From contig JAQOTA010000071.1 of assembly GCA_029532415.1 (NCBI GenBank), positions 1,798,001 through 1,862,000 on the forward strand: 64,000 bases of DNA. Reading direction: 5' to 3'. Shown here piece after piece: positions 1 to 12,443 of the stretch. The DNA comes from Marasmius tenuissimus. Its lineage: Eukaryota; Basidiomycota; Agaricomycetes; Agaricales; Marasmiaceae. The position numbers were made by a program, and so were the translations under genes. How positions within the stretch are numbered: the stretch's first letter is position 1; every line of letters starts with the position of its first letter. The notes beneath the pieces are model-generated. The model had not been told where the DNA came from and searched no databases. It worked only from the letters and a program-made list of their open reading frames with translations.

Positions 1-1370
1 CTCTGTTTCTGCTGTCACGGGGAGATGAGTTGCCGAAGACCGTGACTCTATGGCTCTAACAATGTCCTTGAAATCTTCTTCTCCAGTCCACGAACCCGCG
101 ATTTTGGCGACATCGTCGAATGAACGACCTTTCACTACGGCGTCCCTGATGCGTTTCTCTTCAGCCTTGTTACTGTTGGTGAAACCGCCTTTGAATTGCG
201 CCACACAGAACTTGGTGAGCGACCAGTGATTGCCGAGATACTTTGACTGTAAATCACGGAGTGAAGTCAGCATGGAGGTGATGATCGACACGGAAAAGAC
301 ACAAACCAAACGGAGGTATGCTGGAACAAGTGTTTTGTGAACGTCGGTAAGGGGTGTCATGGAAAACGCAGAAGGGTTCGACTCGGCTGCTCTTGCTATC
401 ATAACGGAGTGTGCACCTAGTTGGAAAATTTGGATCAGTAACCGGAAAACCAAGTATCATCACCTCGAGATAGGCACCTGTAACATCAAGCACACGTTTC
501 GCATCGGCCGCACCGAGACAATCGCCATTCTCTAGTACTGGTATTCCTTTCCCCATGCCTTCGACAAATTCTACGATCTCCTTCAGCCTAGTGATGACAG
601 CCGGATCCTTCTCCCTCATACTCCTCGTCCGACAGTGGACTGTCAACGCGCTAATCCCAGTGTTCACAATCCTCTCTACGAGCTTCAGCGTATCTTCCTG
701 CGAAGGTAACAGTCGTATCTTGGCCGTCACCGTAATCTCCGGAGGCATAGCTTCCCTCAGCGCAGTCAAGATAGAACACAACAGATCGGGATTTGTGAGT
801 AGGGCAGCACCCATTCCGGCATGAGTCGAGAAAGGTTTCGGGCACCCGCAGTTGAGGTCTATACCAGAAACGTCCTGCATTACTGTTTTGGCGGCCTGAA
901 CTGCGAGTTCTGGGTCTGCAGATCCAAGTTGGTAGATGAGGTATGGTTTCTCGATTGGGTGTGTCGTCCATATTGCTCGAGACTTGCCGTTGTACGAGAC
1001 AACACCGGTGACAGCTGAATAAAGGCGTTCAACGCAAAAATCGGAGAGACAAAGGATAACATGAAACTCACGGTCCACCACCCTCTCCGCGTGTAGGATT
1101 GCTTTATCAACCGTCTCCGGGCCCCACACCAGCTTTGCACCATGTTTCAAGGAGAATAGACGAGTTGGAACTGATTCAACAATAGAACGCGGACTGTTTA
1201 GAATGATAATAAAGATATTTGTAGCTGATTCTGCACATACGAGCGCCAGAACGAACCATAGGAGCAAGAACTACTCCATCCTTGAAGCTTTCCGACGTCA
1301 AATGATCCAATTTGATTCTCTTTGGGCTGCGTGGAGGGGGAGGAGATGAAGAGAGAGGACGTCTGGACAT
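1..1370 (-). CDS. dus2: tRNA-dihydrouridine synthase, DUS2/Smm1 type (partial, C-terminus off window)
   Basis: Flavin enzyme that reduces a uridine of cytoplasmic tRNA to dihydrouridine (position 20 in yeast Smm1). The start is taken at 1370 (MSRRPLSSSP); the family opening LAPMVR-SGAL-PTRLFSL appears once a roughly 70 bp intron near 1170-1240 is removed. Later hallmarks read in order: DLNCGCPK with the catalytic Cys, VTAKIRLL, VHCRTRSMREKDP, PVLENGD, and after a short intron near 430-475 the FMN-phosphate motif GAHSVMIARAAESNP. Further introns lie near 1018-1073. The C-terminal helical domain continues to base 1 (SLTKFCVAQFKGG, then SWTGEEDFKDIVRAIE), so the gene runs off the left edge. It diverges from the next gene with only 144 bp between start codons. 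The family call is firm; the assignment to DUS2 rather than another Dus rests on the LAPMVR opening. Confidence 0.9.
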
Positions 1371-1514
1371 GACAATTCGAGTCAGAATTGGGGATCGACA
1401 ATTTGGCAAGATGGCAAAAAGCATCACTGATTTTTTGCCGGCGGCAAATCTATAGAAATATCCTGCCCGTTGCTCACAACCCTTGAAGTTGACGTTCTCC
1501 TCGACCCTTACACG
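1371..1514. promoter_or_regulatory. Short divergent promoter region between dus2 and the disordered-protein gene
   Basis: Only 144 bp separate the two opposing start codons, so both promoters must overlap here. No TATA box is evident. The bidirectional role is inferred from layout alone. Confidence 0.45.
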
Positions 1515-4117
1515 ATGGCCGGTGCTAATTATATGGGTGGCAGGAGGTATCTCCTGTTGAAATCTACTTCTCGTTATTCTCTTGCTGATTAGCATCAGAA
1601 ACGCGGCGAAATCTCGAGCCAAAGACAAAACGACCCGTGCTCAGAACCGGTTCTTCGGTCAACGACGCCTCAACCTTGCTACTCAGAGGTTGACTGAAGG
1701 GAAAGGCCCTGGGTCTATGAAACTACTTTCCGCGACGCGTTCGATCCCAGATATCTCTCTTTCACATGCCAGAAAGCACCAGGACCCTCTAGAAGATGAC
1801 CTAGACGCATACATTCCACCACCGATCCATATAGCACCATGCTTGCCAACTTCAGAGGGCCGTCTGAAGGACCTGAACAAAGAGAACAGCGGCTCTTCAT
1901 CGTCTGGCAAGACTTCAAGGGTGCTCGAGGCAATTGACACAACCGAACGTACGTGCTAGCTCCATTCTTTGACGATTGGATCGTGCTCACTGTTCGAACG
2001 TTCATCAGCGGCTTCAATGCGTGCTGCAATAGACAGAATTCTCGCACTCCCAGATCTTGCGGGTATATCCAATCAGCCTCAACGAGCAAATTCTTCCATG
2101 CAGTCCAAACGGCGGCCTTCACCTTCGTTGACGTCTCCGATGCCCAAACGAAGGGTTGGTCCCCATTCGCCTTTGGTCATTTGCTTTGAAACATTGGTGC
2201 TGATCTCTATAACTAGAAGGTCATCTCACCTCTTCCACCGTCCTCAGAGCCGCGTAGCGTCTTGACCAGCTCACCGACGTTACCTTTTGGCGACGAAAGC
2301 GAAGAACTCCGGCAGATGAATGTTTTCTCCTCAGATTCGTCTCCTTGGATTGGTTTCGATTCAGAACAGGAGACAAATGAAGGAAGCGATGACGAGTGTG
2401 GTGAGTAGCGAATGCGTACTCTTACCCCATGCTACCGACGCACGTTACCACCGATGCAGTGAGTGAGTCCTCGGCTGAAACTACGCCTGTGGAAGAGCTG
2501 CTGGAATGTAAACCATCCACAAGTGCCTCCACTCCAGATCCTCAAGATGCGGAATGGTTATACGACAATCTCACACTCACGCCTGTCTCCCACCATACGT
2601 CCGAAGTCGCTCACTCTCCCTTACACTGTACAGACCATTTCATGCCCAAGTTCACGTTTTCCGGGAACGTTTTGGACTATGAAGATCCCTGGAAAGCAGT
2701 CGGTCTCGTCCTCGGATTAGAGAAGCCCCCTCACTCTCCTCTGAAACCCCGAAACTTCACTGCAATGCTCGCACAAATACCAAGTCCAGATCCTTCTGTC
2801 CAGTTCAGCTCGCCACGTGGAGTTCGACGGTTCCGCGATTCACTCTTTTCTGGCTCGGTCTCCCCTCTCGATGATCACGAGGAGGAAGTTATGAATGATG
2901 AAGACACCTACATAGGCTCCTGTTTACCTATTAGTCAAGTACACGACACCCCCTTGCCAACTACGAAAGAAATGCGGTCCATTCATCACAGGATGTCATC
3001 CCCTCGGAGCCCTACGTCGCTGTTCTCGTGTTATTCCGTGTTGGAAGCCACAGAGGAAGCCACTGACGTTCCCGCTAGGGATGCTTCGGCCTACGAAATT
3101 TCTCCTGGCCACTCTTCTGTGGAAGATTATGGTCACAATGTCGACAGTCATGACATCGAAGATGTCCAGATCGGCGAGGAGGCTGAACGAGGCGAGGCGG
3201 TCGAGTCAGAAGGGACATACCAAGGTTCTCCCGACAAAGGGTCGTGCCTGTACGCCGAGGAGTCCGATGCCAACGGTACCATCTCGCCGGAGAATGCAAC
3301 TGCAAATCAACATGCTACTTACAGTTCTATCAAAGAACTTCTCTTAGCAGACGAATATCCACCCGCGTCTCCCTCCCCCATCCCCGTTCCTCGCCTCGCA
3401 GACCACTCGAACCCAACAGCGGGACATTTCGATTTCGTTTCTGCCCGCCCTTCATTCCGAACTCCTCATGCTGGTATGTACCGGGCGACCAGGAAGTTGA
3501 CATTGACACCAACCTTTGACAACGTAACACCTCAAGGGGGAACTCTACAGTTTCCTTGCCCTGCAACACCCTTTCATCGAACCCTATCTTCGAAGCATTC
3601 CATCAGCCAAATTAATTCCACCTTTGACAGGTCGAACACGTCTGTTGACCTACAGTCAAGTCGTGATTGCTATCTTCATATTCCATCTCCGTTGCCTCTT
3701 CACAGCCGAACTCTACAACCCTTCGCTTCAACATCCTCAAACCCTCGCGACGAACAACGGGCCGTCAACTCAACCCGTTCATCTCCAGTTATAAAACCGC
3801 GACTTATACCCTGCCCTACCTCCCTTGATCATCGCTCGTCGCCATCTAGTCTTGTTACGGACGATTCAATATCACAACAGCCTGCTCTCTCTACTCTCTA
3901 TAGACCTCAAGATGCATCTATTGCTTGTGCTTCCGTCAATGACGGAATTATGGACGCTTCTGGTTCTACTACTCAACTTCCAGGCAGTTCTCACGACTGT
4001 AACAATACTGATAGGGACGTCTCTATGGATCTCACTGGCACGGCCATTACCTCGGAGGACGTAGGGTTATGGAAGGGCCCTAGCTTGCTTGACGACGAAG
4101 ATATCGAAAGCGACTAA
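1515..4117 (+). CDS. Hypothetical Ser/Pro-rich disordered protein, probably nuclear
   Basis: I do not recognise the family. The ATG at 1515 opens a 32-nt exon; a 52 bp intron (1547-1598, branch-like ctgat near its end) leads into a basic stretch, MGGRRNAAKSRAKDKTTRAQ. Introns follow near 1951-2011, 2155-2219 and 2410-2459; the last exon is a 1.6 kb open frame ending at 4117. Joining the third exon gives PMPKRRKVISP, a classical monopartite nuclear-localisation-like motif. The rest is low complexity, rich in Ser, Pro, Thr and Asp/Glu, with many SP/TP dipeptides (SSPRSPTS, SPSPIPVPR) that could be proline-directed kinase sites. No membrane segment or enzyme motif is visible. Conserved short N- and C-terminal blocks in a disordered body would suit a cell-cycle or chromatin scaffold, but that is speculation. 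Confidence 0.7.
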
Positions 4118-4319
4118 CTCCTGTGTCGTGAATTTGTTTGTGAACTTTGACATTAACATAGTGTACATCTCTGCTTTCCTCAAAGTTCGTGTTCCGTAAT
4201 AAGTTGAATTATTGGTTATGATAGTCGTTAGAGGTCGTTATTTTATGTGCAAAAAATTATCCCGAAATTAAAATAGGTATATGAAAATGTCCTGACGTGC
4301 TCGATGTTCCCCGCTTACT

Positions 4320-7300
4320 TCAAACGATATTCTGATCACCACCGTATTTCTTGTATGCCGGGTCATCAGGAGATGTGTCTGGATGAAGCTGTAATTTTCC
4401 TTCCCAAAGCGCCGCTGATGATTTCGACGGGTCTTGGGAGGCGGGGTCTGAGAGATCTCCGTCCAGCTTGTAACCTCGAGCAGCGATGGCACCCGCCATC
4501 AAGGTCGGGGCCATAGCCATGAGAGAAGAGACACCAATAGGTTCTGATTCTTGTTTTGGATGAGCGGAACGGCTCTTGGCAACGAAAGAGTTCGCCCTGA
4601 GACGGCCTCCGCGAAGGGTGGTGAAGGTACGAAGATTGTCGCGGACCAGAGAGGCTGCTCCGAACCAGCCTTCCTCTGCTTCGGCGGATGAGTCGGGAAG
4701 TTGCTTGTTCCTGCCGAAGAGACCGAGCTTCCTGAATAATTTTTCGAAAGGTGCGTCGGGCAGCAGACGGATGAGGGCACCGAGAGGAATTGCGGCGAAG
4801 CCCAAGGCGAGGGAAATCCCCCACTCACGGCCACCGATCTCTCTAACCTGGAAGGCTGCACCTCCGACGAAAACGATGAGGATCTGAATGCCGATTTCTG
4901 TGAAACGCCTGGTCAACGAACATAACTAAACGGAGGCCGTTGCAACATACCGAGAAGGGTGATAGCAATGAAGTACCAGTTCTTCGAGATCCCCTCGAAG
5001 ATGTTTAACTTGCTATCGAGTCGACGCGAGTTCACTGAGTTGAAGATCTGCGAGAAGACGAAGGCATTGAACACGAGAGTCTTTACGATTGCGTGGTTCT
5101 CCTCCGTGTTCTCAAAGCCAAGAATTTTACGACCGAGGAAGTGGAAGATGAGGATGACTATGATCTGATAGAGCGCCTGGATGAAGATTTGCTTGTACAT
5201 TGGCGTCGTGAACAACGGCGCAGACCTCTTCTCCGGCTTGCGATTGAGGTGGGCTTCCGTACCAGGGTCAGTTGCTAACGCCAACGCGGCGAAAGTGTCC
5301 ATGATAATGTTCACCCATAGCAGCTGCACCGCGGTGAGGACAGACTCTGTCTCACCAGACGCGACGGCGGAAACGAAGGTGACAACGACAGCACAGATGT
5401 TGGTAGCAATCTGGAACTGTAAGAATTTGCGAACAGCGTCGTTGACCGCACGACCCCAGATGATGGCTTTCACGATCGAGGCGAAGTTGTCATCCATGAG
5501 AATGATATCGGAGGCTTCCTTCGCGACTTCAGTACCAGCGATACCCATGGAAAAACCGACATGGGCGGTCTTCAGAGCGGGACCATCGTTAGTACCATCA
5601 CCGGTAACGCCAACGACTTCGCCGATGTGTTTCAATGTATCCACGAGAACCTTCTTGTCTTCGGGTGACGAACGTGCAAGCACCTGTAACCTCGGAACAA
5701 TCTCGATCATCTCTGACTGCGACAGTTTCCTGAACACAGGCCCCTCCATGATAATACCGCCTTGGGTGAAGATACCGCACTGTGCTGCAATAGAACGAGC
5801 CGTGAGGACGTTATCACCCGTGCACATCTTGACAGTAACACCAGCGCGAGAACACTTGGCCACAGCCTCGCGGACACCAGGACGAAGGGGATCCTCAAGA
5901 CCAGTGATACCGAGAAGGGTCATGTCATTGCTCAAATCGTCCCAGTCCGCCTAGAACCAAGCTTAGTATGTAGGTCGTAGGAAAAGAGTATGGAACTTAC
6001 GTCGCCATCATCAGTGACCTTGACATCCTTCGGGGGCCACTGCTCGAACTCCTTGTAGCACAAAGCGATTGTCCGGAGGGTCTGGTTGGCGTAGAATATA
6101 ATCGTCCGCGAGATGTTGTCCGACTCAAGTTCATCGATTTCTTTCGTCTGAACGTCCCCTTCTGGGGGCTCTTGACCCGGTCGCCCAACAATCACATGTC
6201 GATTACATTTCCTGCTCAATATCTCAGATGCGCCCTTCGCGTGCAACCTGAACTTTCCGTCCTTGGTCTTGACAACGACACCCATCGCCTTTCGCTCGCT
6301 CGAGAATGGATAAGCAGCCACGACGTTGTCGTCCGTGCCAACAGTCTCTCGAATGCGCTGGAAGTGCGGCCACTCCAACTCCTTCGCGAGCTTCAATAGT
6401 GCCGTCTCCGTCTTGCTTCCGACGAGAATGGTCTCGCCAGAATCTGGATCCTTGTCTTCGAAGGCAGTACTATTGACGGCAATGTTCTCGTTGATCAGGT
6501 CCCGCAAGGAAGTCGGAAGCATGGTGTTGAGCTGAGATTGATCAATCGAAAAGTCATCCTTGTGTTTCCGTTCCCGAGTTTCACGGTCCTCATCTTTAGC
6601 ATCGTCGGGTACGCAGTCTCCTGCGTTGGTCCTGCCTTTGTTATCCTCTAGTTTCCGAACGAACTTGCAGTGGATACCGAAACTACCAGCGACAACGGTC
6701 ATGTCGTTGAGCGTCAAGGTACCGGTCTTATCCGTACAGATGACGCTGGCGTTGGCCATTTGCTCGCAACTGCCCAATACACGAACGAGAAGGTTCTCGT
6801 ACGTCATTCGTTTGGTGGCAAGGGCCAGAGCAAGCGTCACAGCGAGAGGAAGACCTAGATCGATCCTGTCATGAGAATGATCGCTGTCGTATATTGATAG
6901 AACATACCTTCCGGCACGGACGCAACAATCAAGGAAACAGCGATGACGACAATGTTCACGAATGTGAACGCCTTTTCATTCCCAGATCTTTGAACGGAAG
7001 CTAAGTATGGAGATTTGAAGGACAGTAGGAAATGGAACAGACCGTTGATCATCCGGTAGGCGGACAAAGAACCGGATCATAAGGGCCACGAAAAGGATAA
7101 GACCAGCGCTGGAGCCCAACTTCGCGATAAGTTCGGCAAGACCGTTGAGTTTGAGCTGTAGGAGAGTCGCCTCTGCGTCGCCACGCAGTGCTACAGCAGC
7201 AATTTAGCACACCACGTCGTAAAATCAGGAGCTGATTAATGCCTTACCCATCATGATACGACCATTGAAACTCTTCGTGCCCACTGCCACTACAACGTAT

Positions 7301-9148
7301 TTGCCCATACCCTCCTGGACCTTGCTACCACTCAACACGAAGCAATCCGTGTGGTTTGCACGTGCACCTAATGAACCAAAGGCATGAGCATGATGGAACG
7401 AAATGATGACGTGGAAAGTGGCTTACCGCCCTCCTTTTCCTTCTGCCTCATAGCCGTCCATTCCGCCCACGTCACTTTCTTGATTGCATCACTTTCTCCT
7501 GTGGCAGCACTTTCGTCGCACTTGACGTTATGCCCTGACAAGAAAATGCCGTCACAAGGTACTATTTCACCTGGTTCCAGGAGTGCAATGTCGCCAACGA
7601 CAACTTCCTAGAGACAATTCAGACCCTGGAGTGCACGTTGACGTTAGTGAGAACTTACTCTGGAGTCAACAACCTTCTCTAGACCGTTTCGAATAACTTT
7701 CACGCCACGCTCATCCTTCTTATTATTTAAAGCTTGAACCTGCCTCTCCTTCTGCCAGTCGTTCAGAGACCCGACAACAACCTAGGCAGGGCGTTTGAAA
7801 TCTAGCAGGAGATATCAAAATGAGTGCACGTACCACAACAACGATCGCCACCATGATAGCCACACCCTCGACCCAGTCCACAGGGGGACCTGAATCCTCC
7901 GTCCGAGGGGTACCAAAGTCTTGGAACAACCCCAGAGCGAGCGAGACAACTGCGGCAATCGATAGAAGAATCTAGAAAACGGTATTAAAGTACTGCGCCG
8001 CTCAAAAATAGAAAAAAACATACCAAAACTTTGTCCTTCATCGCTGCCGCCATAAGAGCGAACAAACTCTTCGCCTTTCGAACTGGCAACGAGTTCTCGC
8101 CGTATACGCGTCTTCTGTCAGCGAATGACGCGCTGAGGGCACCTGAGTTGTCCCATTTATCGTCGCCGCCTCCGCCTGCCCCCGTACCAGAGACGGCACC
8201 TAAGTCAGAAACAGAAGTGGCCTTGCCTTGGCCACCACCAGGCTCGGTTAAGGTGATCTCGGGGAGATGAGCATCGTGATTGTGCGAGGCACCAGGTCCA
8301 GCACCGCTTGACGGATCCTTATCCTGCCCGTGCTGACTCTCGTTTGTCTTTGTCCGAGTAAGGTTGTTCCCAGTGTCGCTCTCGGTCTTGAGACCGCGTG
8401 AGGGGTCGGTCCCCAACCCCCGAACTATACCAGCCGCGCCCCCAAAGCTCTCCAAGACCTCATAGCTCTTGGGGTCAAACATATGAGCGAGCTCGTAAGG
8501 TTTGAACCTAAATGGTGTGGGGTCGACGTTCTGATCCTGTTCAAGCGCCGTAGGTTCATTCTTCCCCCCTTCCTTGTCACCCTTCTCCTTCTTGTCCTCT
8601 CCAGAGCCCTTGCCTCTCGGGGCCTTGTTAGAGTTATCGTCGGTGTTAGAATGTACACGTGTAGCCTCGGTTGTGTTGGTTTTGATATGGGAGAGCTCCG
8701 CCCCCAGACCACCCCGTACCGAACTATGCGAATCAGGTTCTGTGCCGTCGGAGGACCCCATCGTAGCGGTACTCCCTTTGCGTTGGTGTGTGTCATTGGG
8801 AGAAAGCATTGCGAGAGACCCCATGCCACTGAGCGAATCCGGTTTGTTATTCCTCAGAGCGAGAGTAGATCTTTGTTCGAGATGCATGGATGATTTATTG
8901 GAAAGAGTCGGTGAAGGCGGGACGGTAAGAATGGAAGAAGCATCGTTAGAATCTGCAGCAGTAGGCGTAGGTGATGTGGGCGTTTCAATGGATACACGAG
9001 GATGAACAGCAGTGGGGGAGAGCAGATTCGAGTGCGTGTTAATAGGCGCAGGAGGTGAATACCGTGGGGAGGAAGATGAAGATTCCTGCTCGCCGTCGGG
9101 GTCAACGTCGGGAGTCTGTATGACAATATTGGGGGACGTTGGGTTCAT
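4320..9148 (-). CDS. pmc1: P-type Ca2+-transporting ATPase, PMCA/Pmc1 type
   Basis: Pumps Ca2+ out of the cytosol using ATP; fungal Pmc1 acts at the vacuole membrane. Visible in order: a disordered Ser/Thr/Gly-rich N-terminal extension of about 330 residues starting MNPTSPNIVIQTP; the actuator lead-in RRVYGENSLPVRKAKS; VPEG of the fourth membrane helix (near 6905); the phosphorylation motif CTDKTGTLT (near 6715-6740); the nucleotide-binding loop with KGASEILSRKC; DPLRPGVREAV; the hinge VTGDGTNDGPALK (near 5590-5615); and the PMCA-type sixth helix LLWVNIIMDTFAALALATDP. Three or four hydrophobic helices follow, then a tail of about 120 residues ending near GGDQNIV at 4320. Many short introns interrupt the gene. 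An in-frame ATG at 9199 would add 17 residues; 9148 is preferred because the extra segment resembles a signal peptide, unexpected for this family. The antisense strand of the catalytic exon is also open but is a shadow. Confidence 0.93.
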
Positions 9149-12100
9149 TGTCAACGATGACGAGCAGGGAGAAGAAAACGATGTTGAAAAGAACTCCAAC
9201 TCATATATACTGCCACAACTAAATTAGGTTGCTCCCCAATTTGGTAGGAAAGCTGTTAAAACAGCCAGCTTTGTTGGGCGCCTAAAACATCACACGACGC
9301 CGACAAGCATACGATCATCTCCTGCGAAGTCGATATCATAATCGCATGAGGCTGAGGCACCAGGCTCGCAACTACTTCCAGAGCCATCCCAGGCTCAAAA
9401 ATTTGCTCAATCCAGTACACCCGACGTCGCGCAAGAGCAGCACTGCCAGACATGTGCATTCCAACATTGTCACAGCCTTCTGAGTCGCAAAAAACCTCCG
9501 GAATTTCAATCCGATTGATCACGACAATACGGCAAAAAATCTCAGAGTCACAAATATTCGAAAAAAAAAAGTGGGGGCTGTTGAATTCGCCCTTCCACAG
9601 CCCAAGAAAGCGGATGAATCATTGTTCATAGACCTTGGTATCATACGACTTTCTCCAAGACCCATACTTAGACATTTAACAGCATTCAGAAGCCGTTGAT
9701 CTTCAAGGGGAACTTCCGGCAGCACTCTCCCCGCAAAGATTCATTGTTCCGGAGCATGACCCCAAGTAAGTACTAGGGCAAAATGTATTCCAGGAAGTCG
9801 AAGGTGGGGTGCAGGTTGCAATGGGTTCAACGGTTCGGACTACGCCGTTCTGTGGAACGCTTTACTCGAACCATTTATTGAAGGATTCATTAGTAGCATC
9901 TGTGCTTCGCTTCGCTTTTTGTATACAGGCAAAGGCTACGAGGCTGCTTCGCGAAGGGCTATTGAAGTATATCTCACGCTGCATTCACCGACGGAGCTCA
10001 GGCGGTCACCCGTCACCCAGTCTTATTATGCACAGTGACTCCGCTAGAGCACAGGACCACCTCAGCAAACAGTCACCTGGGTGAGCCACTAGTCAATCTC
10101 CACACTGAGGACGTGTATGTGGGTGTTGAGTCCTTTCGGCCAGCTGCGACGCGGAAGTCTGGCACTGTCGGGGGCTCGAGAAGGGTGTCAGACCATGAGT
10201 CGGGAGACGTGAGAAGAAGACACGCTGTGACACAAAGAACCTTCAGTGTCTAGTAGCTCTGCGAGTCATTCTCACTCACTTCTGACAGCCTTCAAGCCCA
10301 GGTTTACCCTCCAACTCCTCAGAGGCCTCGATGTCCTGCGACCCGACTAACGAGCAAACAGTCGCCGAAATTTGTGCGAGAAGACGTCGACAGACATCGG
10401 TCCAAATTCGGCCTCAGTATACTGTCACGATCCAGCGAAGCGTCGACCCTTCCTACATGCCCTCCCGTGCACCTACTGGGGCCACACTCGATCTTCTTCC
10501 CAAATCCTCGAGGGTAGGGTTACGATCAAACTTTAGACTGAGTTCGAAAAAGTGCAATCTACCCCCCACGAGAGTGACATCAACCCCTCAACAGCTTTAT
10601 TATCGTATGGGGTATCGCCGCCTTTCAACAACTTTGTTCTAATACGCTGCCAGCTACTGAATGGGGACTTCGTGGCCGGGTCGTGTCGCTTGGTATCAAA
10701 CAACAGTGTATGAAGTCAAGGACATCTTCCTATGATAGTGTTGGCAGGCTTGGAAGACGCGTCATGAACGTTGTCGGCCCACGAACCGAGATTCCAGCTA
10801 CTGAGGTTACATACATCCACACCTCTGCCACCTGGTGACACAAATCATCTTACCCGCATCCCGCTCGCGAAATACGGCCCACCGTAGTCTCGGGAGTCAC
10901 TATGGGTCCCAAGGCAGTTCGAGAAACACGCCTCGACTGCGGGGCTCAGTATCCACACTGCGCTTTAGCCTTCGACTACCTCGTATTGGAATAGATCGCG
11001 AGGGTCTCGGTGCGAATATGATATCCGACGACCCCACCGTCAATCACAAGAAAGTCCGTACCTGTACGTGATTATCTTGGTTCAACAGCTTCCAGTGTCC
11101 TCCTTCTCGCTTCTCCTCTTATCCGACACGTTGGGATCGCGAGGGACGGCCTGAGAGGGCTGGCTCGAGCTGGCGCTTCATCATTCGAGCTTGTGAATTG
11201 GCGCCTCCGAAGCTGTTGCTCACAGAGACGCTGATGATCAAATAGGCGCTTCGTCTGCGTCAAGCGTCGAAGATCAACTTAGTTGAATTGCCGGTTAAGC
11301 GCCACACAAACCTGAGCCAGCGTTCATTCAACGACTTCTTTAATCGATGCAGCCACTGAGCGCCCGATCCACAAGAATGTCGATACTGTGGTCTCACAGC
11401 TCAAAGAGCCCTAATACTCACTTATAGATGTTCTTGTCAGGAACCACTGATTTAGCGCTGATTACCACCCTTCGACTCGCAAGGTACACGGATCTACGAC
11501 GTAGAAAATCGTACAGCTTTTCGGACCGCTCGGTGGATAGTATACCGTTCGAATTGTGCGCGTGAGGCTGCATAGGACCGTTTAGCTTTCTCCTCTCACG
11601 GAATCTTTCAACATCAAACCGCTAAAACGCGCAGCCAGCATGTAAAAGGCCCGATAACATTAGCCTCACCACGCCGCCTGTGGACGTTATCAACGCACCC
11701 ATGGACGCGGTCGCTTGTCATCCAGAGTTGCCACAGGCAGGCTCTGTCTAGTGTTGGCACTCGTGCGAGCACATGCTCCAATCAAGGGAAGATAACGAGC
11801 GACGAGTGAGCACGCAAAAGGGAGGTGACTGGAGAGATTGTAAGCACACTGCCCCGCGCCCAGAGGGTCTAACTTGTAATGGGCAAGACTTGAATGTTCA
11901 ATGAAATTAGAACTCACAAATAGACGTGGGAGCACTTAATGATGCCCCATGAGTGCTGTTGTGAGCCCCAAGTTACTAATGAAGAGCGATTTATGTCGGA
12001 GGGAGCGTGTAGTACATTGCGAGGTCCTCATGAACGCGAAACGGACATATTGAGTTGCAGCTTCACTGCCAGGTCTATTCATCTCAATAGATGTAGCCAG

Positions 12101-12443
12101 CCGCACGAAGGTGAAAGAGTTTCAGGTATAGTGGTGGGCGGTTTCTACTTGGCGTAGACGAAATTGAGGGGCCTTGCAGCTTTGCCCGTAACGCACCACA
12201 GGTTTTCAAATTTCGACACCTGAGGCTGGAGGCTGAAACAGGGTCAGAGAATCTCGCTTAGCTGACGTGAAGGTGAAGGTCAAAGCCCACTCAGACTACC
12301 GGCGGGCGGTGAGTCGCCTCGTAGCCCAGACAGTACCAAAGGAGGGTAATTGCGAGTCTCACCTAGGGCCTGATCCCAAGAGAGCCATATAACAGTAACT
12401 CAGTAGTGAATCTAAGTTCTGATTCAACCTGCCATGAGTTTAC
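9149..12443. other. Gene-poor stretch, 3.3 kb
   Basis: The first few hundred bases will carry the pmc1 promoter. After about 9.3 kb I find no open frame with recognisable homology, consistent codon use or credible splice chain, and no clear long terminal or inverted repeat. Frames around 9256-9725 on the minus strand are short and lack partners. It may be a decayed transposon, but I see no transposase or reverse-transcriptase motif. Confidence 0.5.

Noticed and set aside
5181..5954. 257-codon plus-strand open frame inside the Ca2+-ATPase gene
   Set aside because: It is the antisense of the catalytic exon carrying VTGDGTNDGP; its protein has no motif and depends on the pump's codon use.
9256..9725. 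Two short minus-strand frames upstream of pmc1
   Set aside because: No homology, no splice chain, one reads across an A-rich tract; probably non-coding promoter sequence.
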